The notes under the pieces: model-generated
What the model saw: the letters and a program-made list of their open reading frames with translations, nothing else
Told to the model about the DNA's origin: nothing
Databases searched by the model: none
Origin: Paenibacillus sp. FSL R5-0490
GTDB lineage: Bacteria; Bacillota; Bacilli; Bacillales; Cytobacillaceae
Assembly: GCF_001956215.1 (NCBI RefSeq)
Contig: NZ_MRTQ01000002.1
Span: 154,267 to 218,266 of the forward strand
Direction: 5' to 3'
Length of the DNA stretch: 64,000 bases
Shown here: positions 8,558-17,504 of the stretch, in pieces
How positions within the stretch are numbered: the first letter of the stretch is position 1
How the letters are laid out: each line of letters begins with the position of its first letter
Made by a program: the position numbers and the translations under genes

Positions 8558-8696
8558 TGTAATCCTCCTGGCTATTAATATCTAACAGCTAGCAACTTGA
8601 TAGCGAATGCTGTCGTTTTGTTAGTGGGTGCTATAAATATTTAGATTACACTGTTTTCCTGAATTATTCCAGTATAAAGTTTTCTGAGAGAAAAAA

Positions 8697-8722
8697 GAGA
8701 ACAGCTATGTAAGCCATTCTCT
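8697..8722 (-). terminator. Probable terminator of the PBP gene
   Basis: AGAGAA...TTCTCT arms surround an AGCT/AGCC inner pair shortly after the PBP stop; a T-rich stretch follows on the minus strand. The stem is modest. Confidence 0.5.
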
Positions 8723-8735
8723 ATTTAACGCTTAT

Positions 8736-10814
8736 TCAATTGCTGAATTGATCCCATTTGTCCTTCAGGAATCTGCCGAAATCCTCAACCTCCTGCTTTC
8801 CTTCTCTCAATTTTTCCTTCCAGATTGGAAGATCCTCTCTCAGTTTGCCTTCGAATTTTTCAGCCTGTTCTTTAATGGTTTGACCAATTTCTTCTGTTAA
8901 TTCCTTTTTCTCGAGCTTTTCATTTACCGATTTAGTAGCAAATTCGCCTTCCTGCATGTGTGGCAGGCTTGACTCCATTATCGATCTGAAAACAGGGACT
9001 GCTGTCTCGGAACTGCTTTTTGACAGATAATGTTCCCTGTCAGTCTGATCATACCCGAGCCAGACAGCGCCAACCAAATTCGGTGTGTAGCCTACAAACC
9101 ATTGATCCTTTGTTCCGTTAATGTCTTTATATGGGAGCTGTGTAGAACCCGTTTTTCCGGCGATTTGAACTCCTTCTATCTTCGTAGCGCTCCCTGTGCC
9201 GGTTTCAACTACATTTAAAAGCATGGAAGTCATCTGGTTAGATACGGTTTTCGTCGTAACTTTAACTGTTTTTTTGTCACGCTCCGCAATGATGCTTCCG
9301 GTCGGGCCCACGATTTTCGTAATTAGATGGGCATCGTGGCGCTTGCCGCCATTAGGGAAAGCCGCATATGCTTCGGCCAGCTTTAAAGGTGAAATTCCCT
9401 TCCTCATCCCGCCTAAGGCAATACCGAGATATTCATCTTCTTTTTCGAGCGGGATGCCGAACCGCTCCAGAGCATCCAGTCCTTTATCCAGTCCTATTTC
9501 ATTAAGCAGCCATACGGCTGGGACATTGATCGAGTCTTCCACAGCTTTATACATGGACACTTCGCCTGCGTATTGTCCTGAAGCGTTAGCCGGTGTGTAA
9601 TCTCCGTATGTTACGGGTTCATCCTTCAGCATCGATGTTGGTGAGTATCCCTCTTCAAGTGCAGGTGTGTAAACGGCTAAAGGCTTAAGTGTTGATCCTG
9701 GCTGAGCTTTGATGTGTGTGGCTCTGTTGAATCCTCTGAAAACATGTTCCCCTCTGCCGCCGACCAGCCCTCTGACGCCCCCTGTCGCGGGATCAAGAAG
9801 GACAGCACCGCTCTGAACGATTTCTCCATTCATGCCAGCCGGGAAAATTGAGTCCTTTTGATAAACATTTTCCAGGCTTGATTGCAGATTTTGATCCATT
9901 TCTGTGTAGATTTTATACCCTCTGGTAAATATCTCTTCCTGTGTTAATCCGTACGTATTAATTGCTTCATCAAGGACGGCATCAACATAGTAAGGGTATT
10001 TCCTTTCCTTCTTGCTTCGGGTTCCTTCCTGTAAGTGAATCTTTTCATTTACAGCGTTCTCATACTCTTCTGCTGAAATCATCTTGTGCTCCTTCATCTT
10101 ACCAAGGACAATATTCCTTCTTTTGATTGCACGTTCGTAATGATTGTATGGATCGAGAGCAGAAGGCGATTGAAGCAAGCCTGCAAGCAATGCACTTTCG
10201 CTGATGCTCAATTGCTTTGGTGTTTTGCTGAAATACTTATTGGATGCCTGTTCGATTCCCCATGAGCCGCTTCCGAAGTAAACCTGATTTAAATACATTT
10301 GCAGGATTTCATCTTTTTTATAATTTTTTTCGATTTCAACTGCCAGGAACAGTTCTTCAGCTTTTCTCTTGTAAGTCTGTTCAGGTGAAAGTAAAGCATT
10401 TTTGGCGAGCTGCTGGGTAATGGTACTTCCTCCGCCGGTTATGCCTCCTGCAAATAAGTTGCCAAAGAAGGCTCTGGCAATCCCTTTTATATCAAAGCCG
10501 TTATGCTTATAAAAGCGTTCATCTTCAATCGCGATAACGGCATTGCCCACATGTTCAGGCAATTCTTCAATATTTGTTCCCTCTGCTCTGTTTTCCGCAA
10601 GACTAGCAGCAGTATCACCGTCTTTATCGTAAATAACAGTTGACTGCCTTAATCCCTCTTTTAAAGTCTCTACATTAGCTGTAGCTGCCAGAAACGCAAA
10701 AAAGAGAATGGTTAAAAGTAATATAGTTAGTGATAGAAGCAGCAGAATTTGTGTCAGGTGCTTTTTACGCCAAAATCCTGCAAAAGCTTCTTTGAATCGC
10801 TGAAATTTTTCCAT
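8736..10814 (-). CDS. pbpF: Class A penicillin-binding protein, PBP2c (PbpF) type
   Basis: A 692-residue bifunctional peptidoglycan synthase. A cytoplasmic basic start and one membrane anchor (about 23-45) precede the GT51 domain, with catalytic E97 (IAIEDERFYKH) and GGGSTITQQLAKN. The transpeptidase domain has S374-T-L-K377, S428-I-N430 and K554-T-G556. It resembles B. subtilis PbpF more than PbpG, notably in QPGSTLKPLAVY and YGDYTPAN. Instead of PbpF's C-terminal beta domain it ends in a charged helical tail (about 630-692). PbpF-type enzymes serve spore wall synthesis. Monocistronic. Confidence 0.92.
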   Translation of the reverse strand: MEKFQRFKEAFAGFWRKKHLTQILLLLSLTILLLTILFFAFLAATANVETLKEGLRQSTVIYDKDGDTAASLAENRAEGTNIEELPEHVGNAVIAIEDERFYKHNGFDIKGIARAFFGNLFAGGITGGGSTITQQLAKNALLSPEQTYKRKAEELFLAVEIEKNYKKDEILQMYLNQVYFGSGSWGIEQASNKYFSKTPKQLSISESALLAGLLQSPSALDPYNHYERAIKRRNIVLGKMKEHKMISAEEYENAVNEKIHLQEGTRSKKERKYPYYVDAVLDEAINTYGLTQEEIFTRGYKIYTEMDQNLQSSLENVYQKDSIFPAGMNGEIVQSGAVLLDPATGGVRGLVGGRGEHVFRGFNRATHIKAQPGSTLKPLAVYTPALEEGYSPTSMLKDEPVTYGDYTPANASGQYAGEVSMYKAVEDSINVPAVWLLNEIGLDKGLDALERFGIPLEKEDEYLGIALGGMRKGISPLKLAEAYAAFPNGGKRHDAHLITKIVGPTGSIIAERDKKTVKVTTKTVSNQMTSMLLNVVETGTGSATKIEGVQIAGKTGSTQLPYKDINGTKDQWFVGYTPNLVGAVWLGYDQTDREHYLSKSSSETAVPVFRSIMESSLPHMQEGEFATKSVNEKLEKKELTEEIGQTIKEQAEKFEGKLREDLPIWKEKLREGKQEVEDFGRFLKDKWDQFSN

Positions 10815-10929
10815 GGTGACTCCTTCTTTATTTCTTTAAGTTTCCTTATTATTTCCCCTTATTATATATTAAACGAACAAACTGTATAAAAAGTTTCATG
10901 TTCAAAAATAGGGACTGTCCATAAAAAGC

Positions 10930-10958
10930 TTGTTTTCTTTTTGAAATAATGCTATATT
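10930..10958 (+). promoter_or_regulatory. Promoter candidate for the sRNA at 10965
   Basis: TTGTTT (10930-10935) and TATATT (10953-10958) lie 17 bases apart, and TGC just before the -10 makes an extended -10 element. It points rightward, with no plus-strand gene downstream. Confidence 0.5.
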
Positions 10959-10964
10959 GATTAA

Positions 10965-11080
10965 GCGATGAGCTAATTGCATAAGACGACAGACACGCTC
11001 GTTTGAGCAATGCACTATGTGGAGTGCAGTCGTGTCGCCGCAATACGTAGAAAAAGACGCCTCTCTGGGGCGTCTTTTTT
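10965..11080 (+). ncRNA. Candidate small structured RNA
   Basis: About 115 bases lie between a plausible promoter and a terminator. Inside are GCTC-GTTT-GAGC and TGCACT-ATGTGG-AGTGCA hairpins, flanked by CGACA and TGTCG segments that could close a multibranch structure. No plus-strand ORF with a ribosome binding site is present. I recognise no Rfam family. The terminator is also used by the convergent helicase gene, so transcription is unproven. Confidence 0.35.
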
Positions 11081-11082
11081 AT
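11051..11082. terminator. Bidirectional terminator, helicase / candidate sRNA
   Basis: AAAAAGACGCC pairs with GGGGCGTCTTTTTT around TCTCT; T runs on both strands. Confidence 0.85.
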
Positions 11083-13316
11083 TTGATTAAAGTTGTAAGA
11101 TATGAGCCTGCTGCAGCTGATTGGAGCCGGGCTGCTACATAGGGCGGCAAGGCGTTCTTATGGGTCTCCGCCGGCATGCCAAGCCACAAAATATGTCTGT
11201 CAATTAAGAGGAACGGGAACGGGAGGCATATTGCCGATATCTCATCAGGAGAAATGAAAGGGACAGCATGCTCTGCAAGCAAGATCAGCTTCGTTTTTGG
11301 TGGCCTTTTGGAAAGTGCCTGCCCCCACTCTTTTCCCAATCCCTCTCCATTTGGCAGCGAAATAATAATTTCCTTCTTCGCTTTAGAAATATCCTCAAAC
11401 ACTTTCTCCAATTTTTTTGCATGCATCCATTGAAGGCGCGGATGCTGATTTTTAATCCACCTGCCAATTTGATCAGGATGAATGGCCTGTCCATTGTGCG
11501 CTTGATGATCTGCCAGCTTCCGCCATGTTTTATTTCGGAATACTTTGCTTTGAATAAATTGCATATCGCAAATTTGAATGAACTTCCCCTTGGTTCTTGT
11601 TATGGCAACATTCAAAAGCCTTTCGCTATCTTTCCCAATCAGCAGCATTCCAGCTCTGTCATGGGGAGCGGCATCGGCAGAGTCAAAAATCATGACATCC
11701 CGTTCACTTCCCTGAAAACGGTGAACAGTCGCAGCAATAATATCAGAGGAAGTTCTTTCTTCTTCATATATTTCGCAGAGAAGCTGTTCCATTAATAATG
11801 CCTGTGCGCGGTAAGGAGTAACATATCCTATCGACCGGCTTCCTCCTATGTAAGCTTCATGTATCAGCTGAAATCCAAGCGATAGATTCCAAAGATTGAT
11901 TCTTGAATTTGAGCTGCCATCTTTAATGCCATATTCACCTGATCCATTGGTATTGATCAGGATTGACGCATTGCCGGGAAAAGGTGTGCAGGCTGCAATA
12001 GGCGCTCTGGCGGCCAATACATCGGGGTGGTCACCTACGAGTGAATGATAAATATGTTTATTGGAAAAAGCGGAAATGTCCGGGTGCATACGGCGCTGTT
12101 CTTTTAACAGAAATAGGTGCGGATGCAAGTGTCCATCCTTGACTGCATCAGACACGCCTGAGTGGTGAAAGATATCCTCTCTCAGCCATTTTTCCGACAG
12201 CTTATGTTTTGAGGCAGCAATAGGCGGAAGCTGTTTAAAATCCCCGCAGACGATTACCCTTTTTCCAAGCGAAGCTGCAAAGGCAGCCTGTGGAACATAA
12301 GCCATGCTGGCTTCATCGATGATGACCAAATCAAAATTTTTCTCATAAATTGCCGGGTCACTTGCTGCTTTTGCAAGTGTTGTTCCAATAATAGAAGCGT
12401 TTTTTACAAACTCTATTTCTTTTTGCCTGATTTTTTCAATTACTCCGGACAGCTTCTTTTCAATTTCAATTAGCTGATCGGAATCTCTTTGGCTGAACGA
12501 TCGTGATAAATCCTGTTTAAGCAGGCGTCGGTCCTCCATTAGAGCCGCTTTTTGCTCGGAGAGATTAGAGTGCTGCTTGTTTAAAAGAAACTCGGCTGTC
12601 AATGAAGGATGATTGATCAATGCCGGACCGATTTGTGACCCGTAACGAAGCAGATCACCATCAGCAATTGTTCTTTTGCCTGATGCAAAGGCTGAAATCT
12701 CTGCCATTAGGACATCTATTGCTTGATTGGAATGGGCCAGAATGAGAACATTTTGCCCTTTAAAATATTTATTGGCGGCCACACGTGCTAGTGTGTAGGT
12801 TTTTCCCGTGCCTGGCGGTCCCCAGACATATGTGACTGGATTATATTTGGAACGCAATATAAGTTCATGGGTACTGCTCTTTACTTTATCAGCAGGGTGC
12901 ATGGGAGACATGGAAGGATCCATCAATTTTTTTATTCTGGCCCTCTTTCTTTTGCTGTCTTTTATGTCCTCTAAGCGCTGAAAAAGCTGATCCAATAGTT
13001 CCCATGGGTCATGAAGCAAATAGGCCTCCGATAAATCGCTGCCAATATCCTCTTTTAATGCCAAAATGACATTATTTCCTTCCGCAGAAAGGATTCTTCC
13101 TTCCACCCTCTTACTTCCCCAGTCTATTTTTATGGAAGATCCAGTTGGAATTTTAATGGCTGAAGGGGTATCGAAAAAATACGTATAGGCATCTGATTTT
13201 GAAAGAATCCGCCCATTTAGAATTAACCAGCGGGAGCTTCCGTATTTTTTTAAGTGTAAGATCTCAGCCTGGATGGCTTTTTGCCAATCCCTTATAAGCA
13301 CAAGTGTTGATGTCAT
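11079..13316 (-). CDS. Superfamily 1 (Upf1/DNA2-like) helicase with C-terminal extra domain
   Basis: A 745-residue helicase. Walker A is GPPGTGKT (166-173) and Walker B is IIDEAS (332-337), followed by CGDFKQLPP, KEQRRMHPDISAFSN, YVTPYRAQ, TVHRFQGSERDV and LLNVAITRTK, the SF1B order. The N-terminal 160 residues form a beta-rich region. About 130 residues after the helicase core include KKEIIISLPNGEG and LLIDRHILWLGMP, which look like a phospholipase-D-like nuclease fold, though I see no clear HKD motif. Cytosolic; it probably acts on RNA or DNA repair intermediates. Monocistronic. Confidence 0.85.
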   Translation of the reverse strand: MTSTLVLIRDWQKAIQAEILHLKKYGSSRWLILNGRILSKSDAYTYFFDTPSAIKIPTGSSIKIDWGSKRVEGRILSAEGNNVILALKEDIGSDLSEAYLLHDPWELLDQLFQRLEDIKDSKRKRARIKKLMDPSMSPMHPADKVKSSTHELILRSKYNPVTYVWGPPGTGKTYTLARVAANKYFKGQNVLILAHSNQAIDVLMAEISAFASGKRTIADGDLLRYGSQIGPALINHPSLTAEFLLNKQHSNLSEQKAALMEDRRLLKQDLSRSFSQRDSDQLIEIEKKLSGVIEKIRQKEIEFVKNASIIGTTLAKAASDPAIYEKNFDLVIIDEASMAYVPQAAFAASLGKRVIVCGDFKQLPPIAASKHKLSEKWLREDIFHHSGVSDAVKDGHLHPHLFLLKEQRRMHPDISAFSNKHIYHSLVGDHPDVLAARAPIAACTPFPGNASILINTNGSGEYGIKDGSSNSRINLWNLSLGFQLIHEAYIGGSRSIGYVTPYRAQALLMEQLLCEIYEEERTSSDIIAATVHRFQGSERDVMIFDSADAAPHDRAGMLLIGKDSERLLNVAITRTKGKFIQICDMQFIQSKVFRNKTWRKLADHQAHNGQAIHPDQIGRWIKNQHPRLQWMHAKKLEKVFEDISKAKKEIIISLPNGEGLGKEWGQALSKRPPKTKLILLAEHAVPFISPDEISAICLPFPFLLIDRHILWLGMPAETHKNALPPYVAARLQSAAAGSYLTTLIK

Positions 13317-13491
13317 TTTTTATCGTCCTTTGTTCACTAAGATAGTCAATTAAACTAATATATCATTTACCTGCCAATACGCAAAAGAAAAGATGAAAAC
13401 TGAAAGATTGCTGATATCTCAGGTTAATTCTCCCGAAGTATGAGATAATGTATAAATAACACTTAATTGAATTAACGAAAGAGGGATCAGT

Positions 13492-13665
13492 GTGAAGCGC
13501 AGAAATAAATTTGAACAAAATGATGTTGTGATTCTGGTTGATACAGGAGAAAAAGTGACAATCAACAAAACTTGCTATGTGGCTAAAATGAAGAAATACA
13601 CGTATACAATTAAAGAAAATCCGAAAATGTTTTATTTCGAAGAAGAAATGAAGGAAATACTTTAA
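13492..13665 (+). CDS. Small hypothetical protein, 57 residues
   Basis: A GTG start at 13492 follows AGAGGGATCA and opens a 58-codon frame: basic MKRRNKFEQNDVVILV, then TGEKVTINKTCYVAKMKKYTY and an acidic C-terminal helix. The beta-rich core suggests a small barrel-like fold. TATAAAT lies about 40 bases upstream as a possible -10. I do not recognise the family. It ends 7 bases before the stop of the convergent sleL gene, with no terminator between them. Confidence 0.6.
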   Translation: MKRRNKFEQNDVVILVDTGEKVTINKTCYVAKMKKYTYTIKENPKMFYFEEEMKEIL

Positions 13666-13672
13666 GAATTGA

Positions 13673-14935
13673 CTATAGAATAGTAAAATTTTTATCCGCA
13701 AAGGCCCAGTTCTGCGGAAAACGCAAGCTCAATTGCCAGTATGTCATCCCTAACAGATTATACTGGTCAATTAACTTATATTTTTCAGTAATGCTGCGGA
13801 TATCTTCAAACCAGACCACATGCTCTTCTGCTCCATTCCAGTATTTGAACCATGGGGATGCTGCATACCCATCAAATTGAATAATCGCTCCTCTCTGTAA
13901 TGCTAAATTTTGAATGGCTTGCATGGATAATGAGCGGGTTCGATTATCCGCTGTTCTCCAGTCATAGCCATATAACGGCAAGGCGATTTGCAGTTTTTTC
14001 GGATCAATCTGGGTGGTTGAATATTTAATAACCTCCTCGACCCACCATAGTGGAGCGACGGGATTGGGAGGACCTGTGGGATAACCGTAATCCATGGTCA
14101 TGACTGCAACAATATCTGCTTCCTCTCCAATGGCTTTATAATCATATGCCCCTATTATCCGGTTTGCTGGGATATCTTCAGTCTTAGCATGTACATTAAC
14201 ATGAAGAACTTTAGGCCCTAAGGCGTTTTTTAATTCTTTAATGAATGAATTGAAATCCTGGCGCCTTTGCGGCGGGATAAACTCAAAATCCAGACTGATG
14301 CCTCCATACCCTTTTTGGCTGACAAAATTCATCAGGCTTAAGATTAAGTTCCTTCTATAAACTGGCCATTCAAGTACCCCTCCAATTAATTCAGCATTAA
14401 AATCCCCTTCTGCAAGGTTTCGGATCATAAGTAGCGAAATGACATTCAAACGCTTGCTTTCTGCCAATATGGCTGTATCGTCAAGCTCTATATAGGCATA
14501 CCCTTCCTTTGTCAGCGAGTAGGAGGAAATGGCAATGTAGGTTAAATGCCTTGCAGTTTCCCTGAAAGCGGGCAACAATGTTTCAGGAGAATACGGGACT
14601 ATGAAACCTAACGTACTCATAACTAGTTTACGTGCTGATGGGATGTTTAATTTCTGGCCGATATAGAGCCTACCCGGGATGATCCCCGGATTTGCTGACA
14701 AAATGGCACTAATTGATGTCTGGAAACGCTGGGAAATGGTCCATAGTGTGTCTCCCTGCTTTACTGTATAAGCTCTGATAACAGGTCCATCTTCCGGAAT
14801 ATATAGAGCTAAACCAGGGATAATGCCAGGTCCATTTTCAAGCCCATTTGCCGTTATTATGCTCATGATCGGAATATTAAACTTTTGTGAAATGCTCCAA
14901 AGACTATCGCCTGCCTGAACGATGTGAATTCCCAT
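13673..14935 (-). CDS. sleL: Spore cortex-lytic N-acetylglucosaminidase (LysM-LysM-GH18)
   Basis: A 420-residue protein: LysM repeats at about 2-47 (IHIVQAGDSLWSISQKF) and 54-98 (YTVKQGDTLWTISQRF), then a GH18 barrel from about 105. The catalytic strand reads GGISLDFEFIPP, with D216 and the proton donor E218. No signal peptide, as in SleL/YaaH proteins made in the mother cell and held on the spore. These enzymes cut cortical fragments during germination. Length matches SleL (about 430). Monocistronic. Confidence 0.9.
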   Translation of the reverse strand: MGIHIVQAGDSLWSISQKFNIPIMSIITANGLENGPGIIPGLALYIPEDGPVIRAYTVKQGDTLWTISQRFQTSISAILSANPGIIPGRLYIGQKLNIPSARKLVMSTLGFIVPYSPETLLPAFRETARHLTYIAISSYSLTKEGYAYIELDDTAILAESKRLNVISLLMIRNLAEGDFNAELIGGVLEWPVYRRNLILSLMNFVSQKGYGGISLDFEFIPPQRRQDFNSFIKELKNALGPKVLHVNVHAKTEDIPANRIIGAYDYKAIGEEADIVAVMTMDYGYPTGPPNPVAPLWWVEEVIKYSTTQIDPKKLQIALPLYGYDWRTADNRTRSLSMQAIQNLALQRGAIIQFDGYAASPWFKYWNGAEEHVVWFEDIRSITEKYKLIDQYNLLGMTYWQLSLRFPQNWAFADKNFTIL

Positions 14936-15102
14936 AAAGCACCTCTTTTCACTTGCTTTTAAGTTAGTTTATGGGTGTGGCAAGCCTGAATAGTACAATA
15001 AGGCATTATTAGAGCGCTTTCTATAATACTGGAGATTGTTTCGGTGCTGCTGAATGATTGGACGGGGTGTTTTTGATGCTTGCAAAGCGCATTACTCTCA
15101 AA

Positions 15103-15146
15103 AAAACAAGTGGCTGCAAGAATTCTTGATAGCCACTTGTTGATGC
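15103..15146 (-). terminator. Terminator of the acidic-protein gene
   Basis: AACAAGTGGCT and AGCCACTTGTT form an 11-bp stem with an inner AAGAATTCTT palindrome; on the minus strand it ends in seven Ts. Confidence 0.85.
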
Positions 15147-15155
15147 TTCTATATA

Positions 15156-15842
15156 TTACAGATAATCTGCTTCATGCCCGCCCAATGAATCCATATGGCT
15201 TGCAATCATAGCAATGATCGTGCTTGCCTCTTCTTTACTGAAGATAAAGTGATCTTCATCCTTGATCATTTCCTCGTCATCTGTCCATATGCGATTAACC
15301 CTGCGCAGGACGCCATCACCTGTTTCCTGGACCACTCCAAACTGATAGGATACCTCCACTTCATCTTCCTTGAAAAAGGCGGTCACTTCAGGAGTTTCCC
15401 ACTCTACATCTACTTCTTCAAAGATATCTCCTTCGCCGCCGAAGTCATATTCATCGGCGATAATATAATCTTCGTCTTCTGCTGCATAAATTTCTTCATT
15501 ATCTTCAAAGTGGAATTCATCATCATCTGCCCCATTCATGTAGTCATGAAGGCTTTCGTGGACGGTATCGATGATGTCTTCAATATCAAAAAGCATTGTT
15601 TTAGATGTATGGCCAAGTTCGAAGTCAAAGTCTTCTACATAGAATTCTTCATTATGCGGATCAAAGAAAAGTGTGCAAAAGTACTCTCGGTCATTATCAC
15701 CGGTTTCAATGAAAAATTCCATTCTGGGATGCTTGGCACCCCGGTCAACCGACATATGGCCAATCTGATCATATTTGCTGCAAATGGATTCAAGATGGTC
15801 CTGCAATTCACCGCTTACCCTGTCAAACCATTCTAGTGACAT
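15156..15842 (-). CDS. Highly acidic protein of unknown function, next to terD genes
   Basis: A 228-residue soluble protein rich in Asp and Glu, with runs such as GADDDEFHFEDNEE and AEDEDYIIADEYDF in its centre and FKEDEVEVSYQFGV later. ATG 15842 follows AGGAAGGGATG; the longer frame back to 15962 has no better start. No membrane segment or known motif. Its promoter region contains the terD2 terminator, so it is a separate unit or fed by read-through. Possibly a stress or metal-binding partner of the Ter proteins (position only). Confidence 0.75.
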   Translation of the reverse strand: MSLEWFDRVSGELQDHLESICSKYDQIGHMSVDRGAKHPRMEFFIETGDNDREYFCTLFFDPHNEEFYVEDFDFELGHTSKTMLFDIEDIIDTVHESLHDYMNGADDDEFHFEDNEEIYAAEDEDYIIADEYDFGGEGDIFEEVDVEWETPEVTAFFKEDEVEVSYQFGVVQETGDGVLRRVNRIWTDDEEMIKDEDHFIFSKEEASTIIAMIASHMDSLGGHEADYL

Positions 15843-15949
15843 ACTGCATCCCTTCCTCTCAAGGTTTTTCTCAAACCTATTGTTCCCACTTGCCATTTTT
15901 TCAAGTATGGGATAATTAGCCAAAAGGATTGGCCGCGTGATGTCACAAA

Positions 15950-15978
15950 AAAAGGCACCCAATACAAGTCGGGTGCCT
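15950..15978 (-). terminator. Terminator of the second terD gene
   Basis: GGCACCC (15954-15960) pairs with GGGTGCC (15971-15977); eight Ts follow on the minus strand. Confidence 0.85.
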
Positions 15979-15989
15979 GAATATAAAAA

Positions 15990-16568
15990 TTAAACCTGCA
16001 GTCCGTAGTTACGGCAAAGGGCTGCCAAACCACCTGAGAATCCGCTGCCAATGGCATTGAATTTCCAGTCGTTTCCATGACGGTATAACTCACAGAAAAC
16101 TACGGCTGTTTCGATCGAAAAATCTTCTCCAAGATCAAAGCGAAGCAGCTCCTGATTATTGGATTCATCCACTAATCTTACGAATGCATTGGAAACCTGG
16201 CCGAAATTCTGCTGCCTTAATTCTGCATCATGAATCGTAACCGTTATGCCAATGCGATGTACGTGTGAAGGTATTTTTGTAAAATCAACAACAAGCTGCT
16301 CATCATCACCGTCCCCTTCACCTGTCCGGTTGTCTCCAGTGTGAATAACTGCACCGCTTGGATGCTGAAGATTATTGTAGAAAATAAAATCATGATCATT
16401 TGCACATTTACTGTTTTCATCAGCCAGAAATGCAGATGCGTCAAGGTCAAAATCATGTCCGCCGCTATATCTGTTTGTGTCCCAGCCCAGGCCGATTATG
16501 GCTTTAGTCAGACCGGGATTCGTTTTAGTCAGATCAATTCTTTGACCTTTTGATAATTGAATACCCAA
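15990..16568 (-). CDS. yceE: TerD family stress protein (YceE-like)
   Basis: A 192-residue TerD-domain protein: [53 protein letters not shown] and [11 protein letters not shown]. The acidic DFDLDAS and GEGDGDDE loops are the Ca-binding motifs of the family. Same length as B. subtilis YceE. Start is TTG 16568, placed 8 bases after AAGGAG; an upstream in-frame ATG at 16592 lies before that site. Second gene after the YceD-like paralogue. TerD proteins act in envelope, tellurite and general stress, by an unresolved mechanism. Confidence 0.9.
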   Translation of the reverse strand: MGIQLSKGQRIDLTKTNPGLTKAIIGLGWDTNRYSGGHDFDLDASAFLADENSKCANDHDFIFYNNLQHPSGAVIHTGDNRTGEGDGDDEQLVVDFTKIPSHVHRIGITVTIHDAELRQQNFGQVSNAFVRLVDESNNQELLRFDLGEDFSIETAVVFCELYRHGNDWKFNAIGSGFSGGLAALCRNYGLQV

Positions 16569-16638
16569 GATAATCACTCCTTCATAACACAAATCCGTTC
16601 TTCACGACAGATCACCTGAAATATTTCCAAAAGAGAAA

Positions 16639-16669
16639 GCCAGGTAAAGCGCTGCTGCTCTGCCTGGCA
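16639..16669 (-). terminator. Weak stem-loop between the two terD genes
   Basis: GCCAGG and CCTGGC arms with a long loop, followed by TTTCTCTTTT on the minus strand. It may only partly terminate, tuning yceE against yceD. Confidence 0.5.
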
Positions 16670-16679
16670 AAAATAGAAC

Positions 16680-17261
16680 TTACCCTACCTGCAAACCGAA
16701 GTCGGTTGCAATGCGCGCAAGTCCGCCCTGGTAGCCTGAACCGACAGCAGAGAATTTCCATTCTCCATTGTGACGGTATAATTCACCTACAACAATGGCA
16801 GTTTCAATAGAGAAATCTTCGCCCAGATCGTAGCGGATTAATTCTTCATTTGTTTCTTCATTGACGATTCGTACAAATGCATTGGAAACCTGACCAAAGT
16901 TTTGGCCGCGCCCTTCGCCATCATGAATGGTAATAACGAAAGAAATCTTCTCAATGGTGGCAGGAACAGCGCTAAGATTAACTTTGACTTGCTCGTCATC
17001 GCCATCTCCCTCACCTGTTCTGTTATCTCCTGTATGTACAACTGAGCCATTGCCGCCTTCAAGCTGGTTGTAGAAAATAAAATCTTTATCTGATGCACAT
17101 TTGCCATTGGCATCTAATAAGAAAACACTGGCATCAAGGTCAAAATCCAAGCCGCCATCATATTTATTCGTATCCCAGCCAAGTCCCACTATTACATTAG
17201 ACAATCCGGGATTTGTTTTTGTTAAATCAATTTTTTGTCCTTTCGATAAAGAAATACCCAC
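16680..17261 (-). CDS. yceD: TerD family stress protein (YceD-like)
   Basis: A 193-residue TerD protein, the length of B. subtilis YceD, with [27 protein letters not shown] and [20 protein letters not shown] 17261 is chosen: it gives the conserved start MGISLSKGQ and sits 6 bases after AAAGGATGG; an ATG at 17267 is too close to that site. First gene of the terD pair. In B. subtilis the equivalent operon also has yceC and yceF-H; none is adjacent here. Confidence 0.92.
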   Translation of the reverse strand: MGISLSKGQKIDLTKTNPGLSNVIVGLGWDTNKYDGGLDFDLDASVFLLDANGKCASDKDFIFYNQLEGGNGSVVHTGDNRTGEGDGDDEQVKVNLSAVPATIEKISFVITIHDGEGRGQNFGQVSNAFVRIVNEETNEELIRYDLGEDFSIETAIVVGELYRHNGEWKFSAVGSGYQGGLARIATDFGLQVG

Positions 17262-17326
17262 GTTCATCCATCCTTTCAGAGTTCAAAAAATTTTTAACAG
17301 CATCGCTGAAATACGCAGCTGTCAAC

Positions 17327-17354
17327 TATGTACACCTTTAGTGTAAACGTTTCA
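17327..17354 (-). promoter_or_regulatory. Possible ECF sigma promoter or cre site upstream of yceD
   Basis: On the minus strand TGAAAC (17354-17349) is followed after 15 bases by GTACATA (17333-17327), similar to SigW/SigM promoters that drive yce genes in B. subtilis. The same spot, TTGAAACGTTTACA, matches the CcpA cre pattern with one mismatch, so the reading is ambiguous. Confidence 0.3.
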
Positions 17355-17504
17355 AAAGAAATCGTAAACCGATTTGCTATTGAGCCGGGAAAAAAGTTCT
17401 ATAATATCTCAACTGTTTGATGGATAATTCTGTTCCTTCCTTTTTTACACGTTATTCTTTATAATATCTTGTTGGGCAGCTGGGTACAGAAAGGATGATC
17501 GCGC

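Noticed and set aside
10849..11043. Minus-strand 64-residue ORF (start near 11043)
   Set aside because: No ribosome binding site, Ser/Arg-rich random composition, and it is the complement of the hairpin region.
13363..13701. Minus-strand 112-residue Phe-rich ORF
   Set aside because: Antisense to the 57-residue plus-strand gene, which has a ribosome binding site and normal composition.
15833..16093. ORF overlapping the yceE 3' end
   Set aside because: Different frame from yceE, crosses a terminator, no ribosome binding site.
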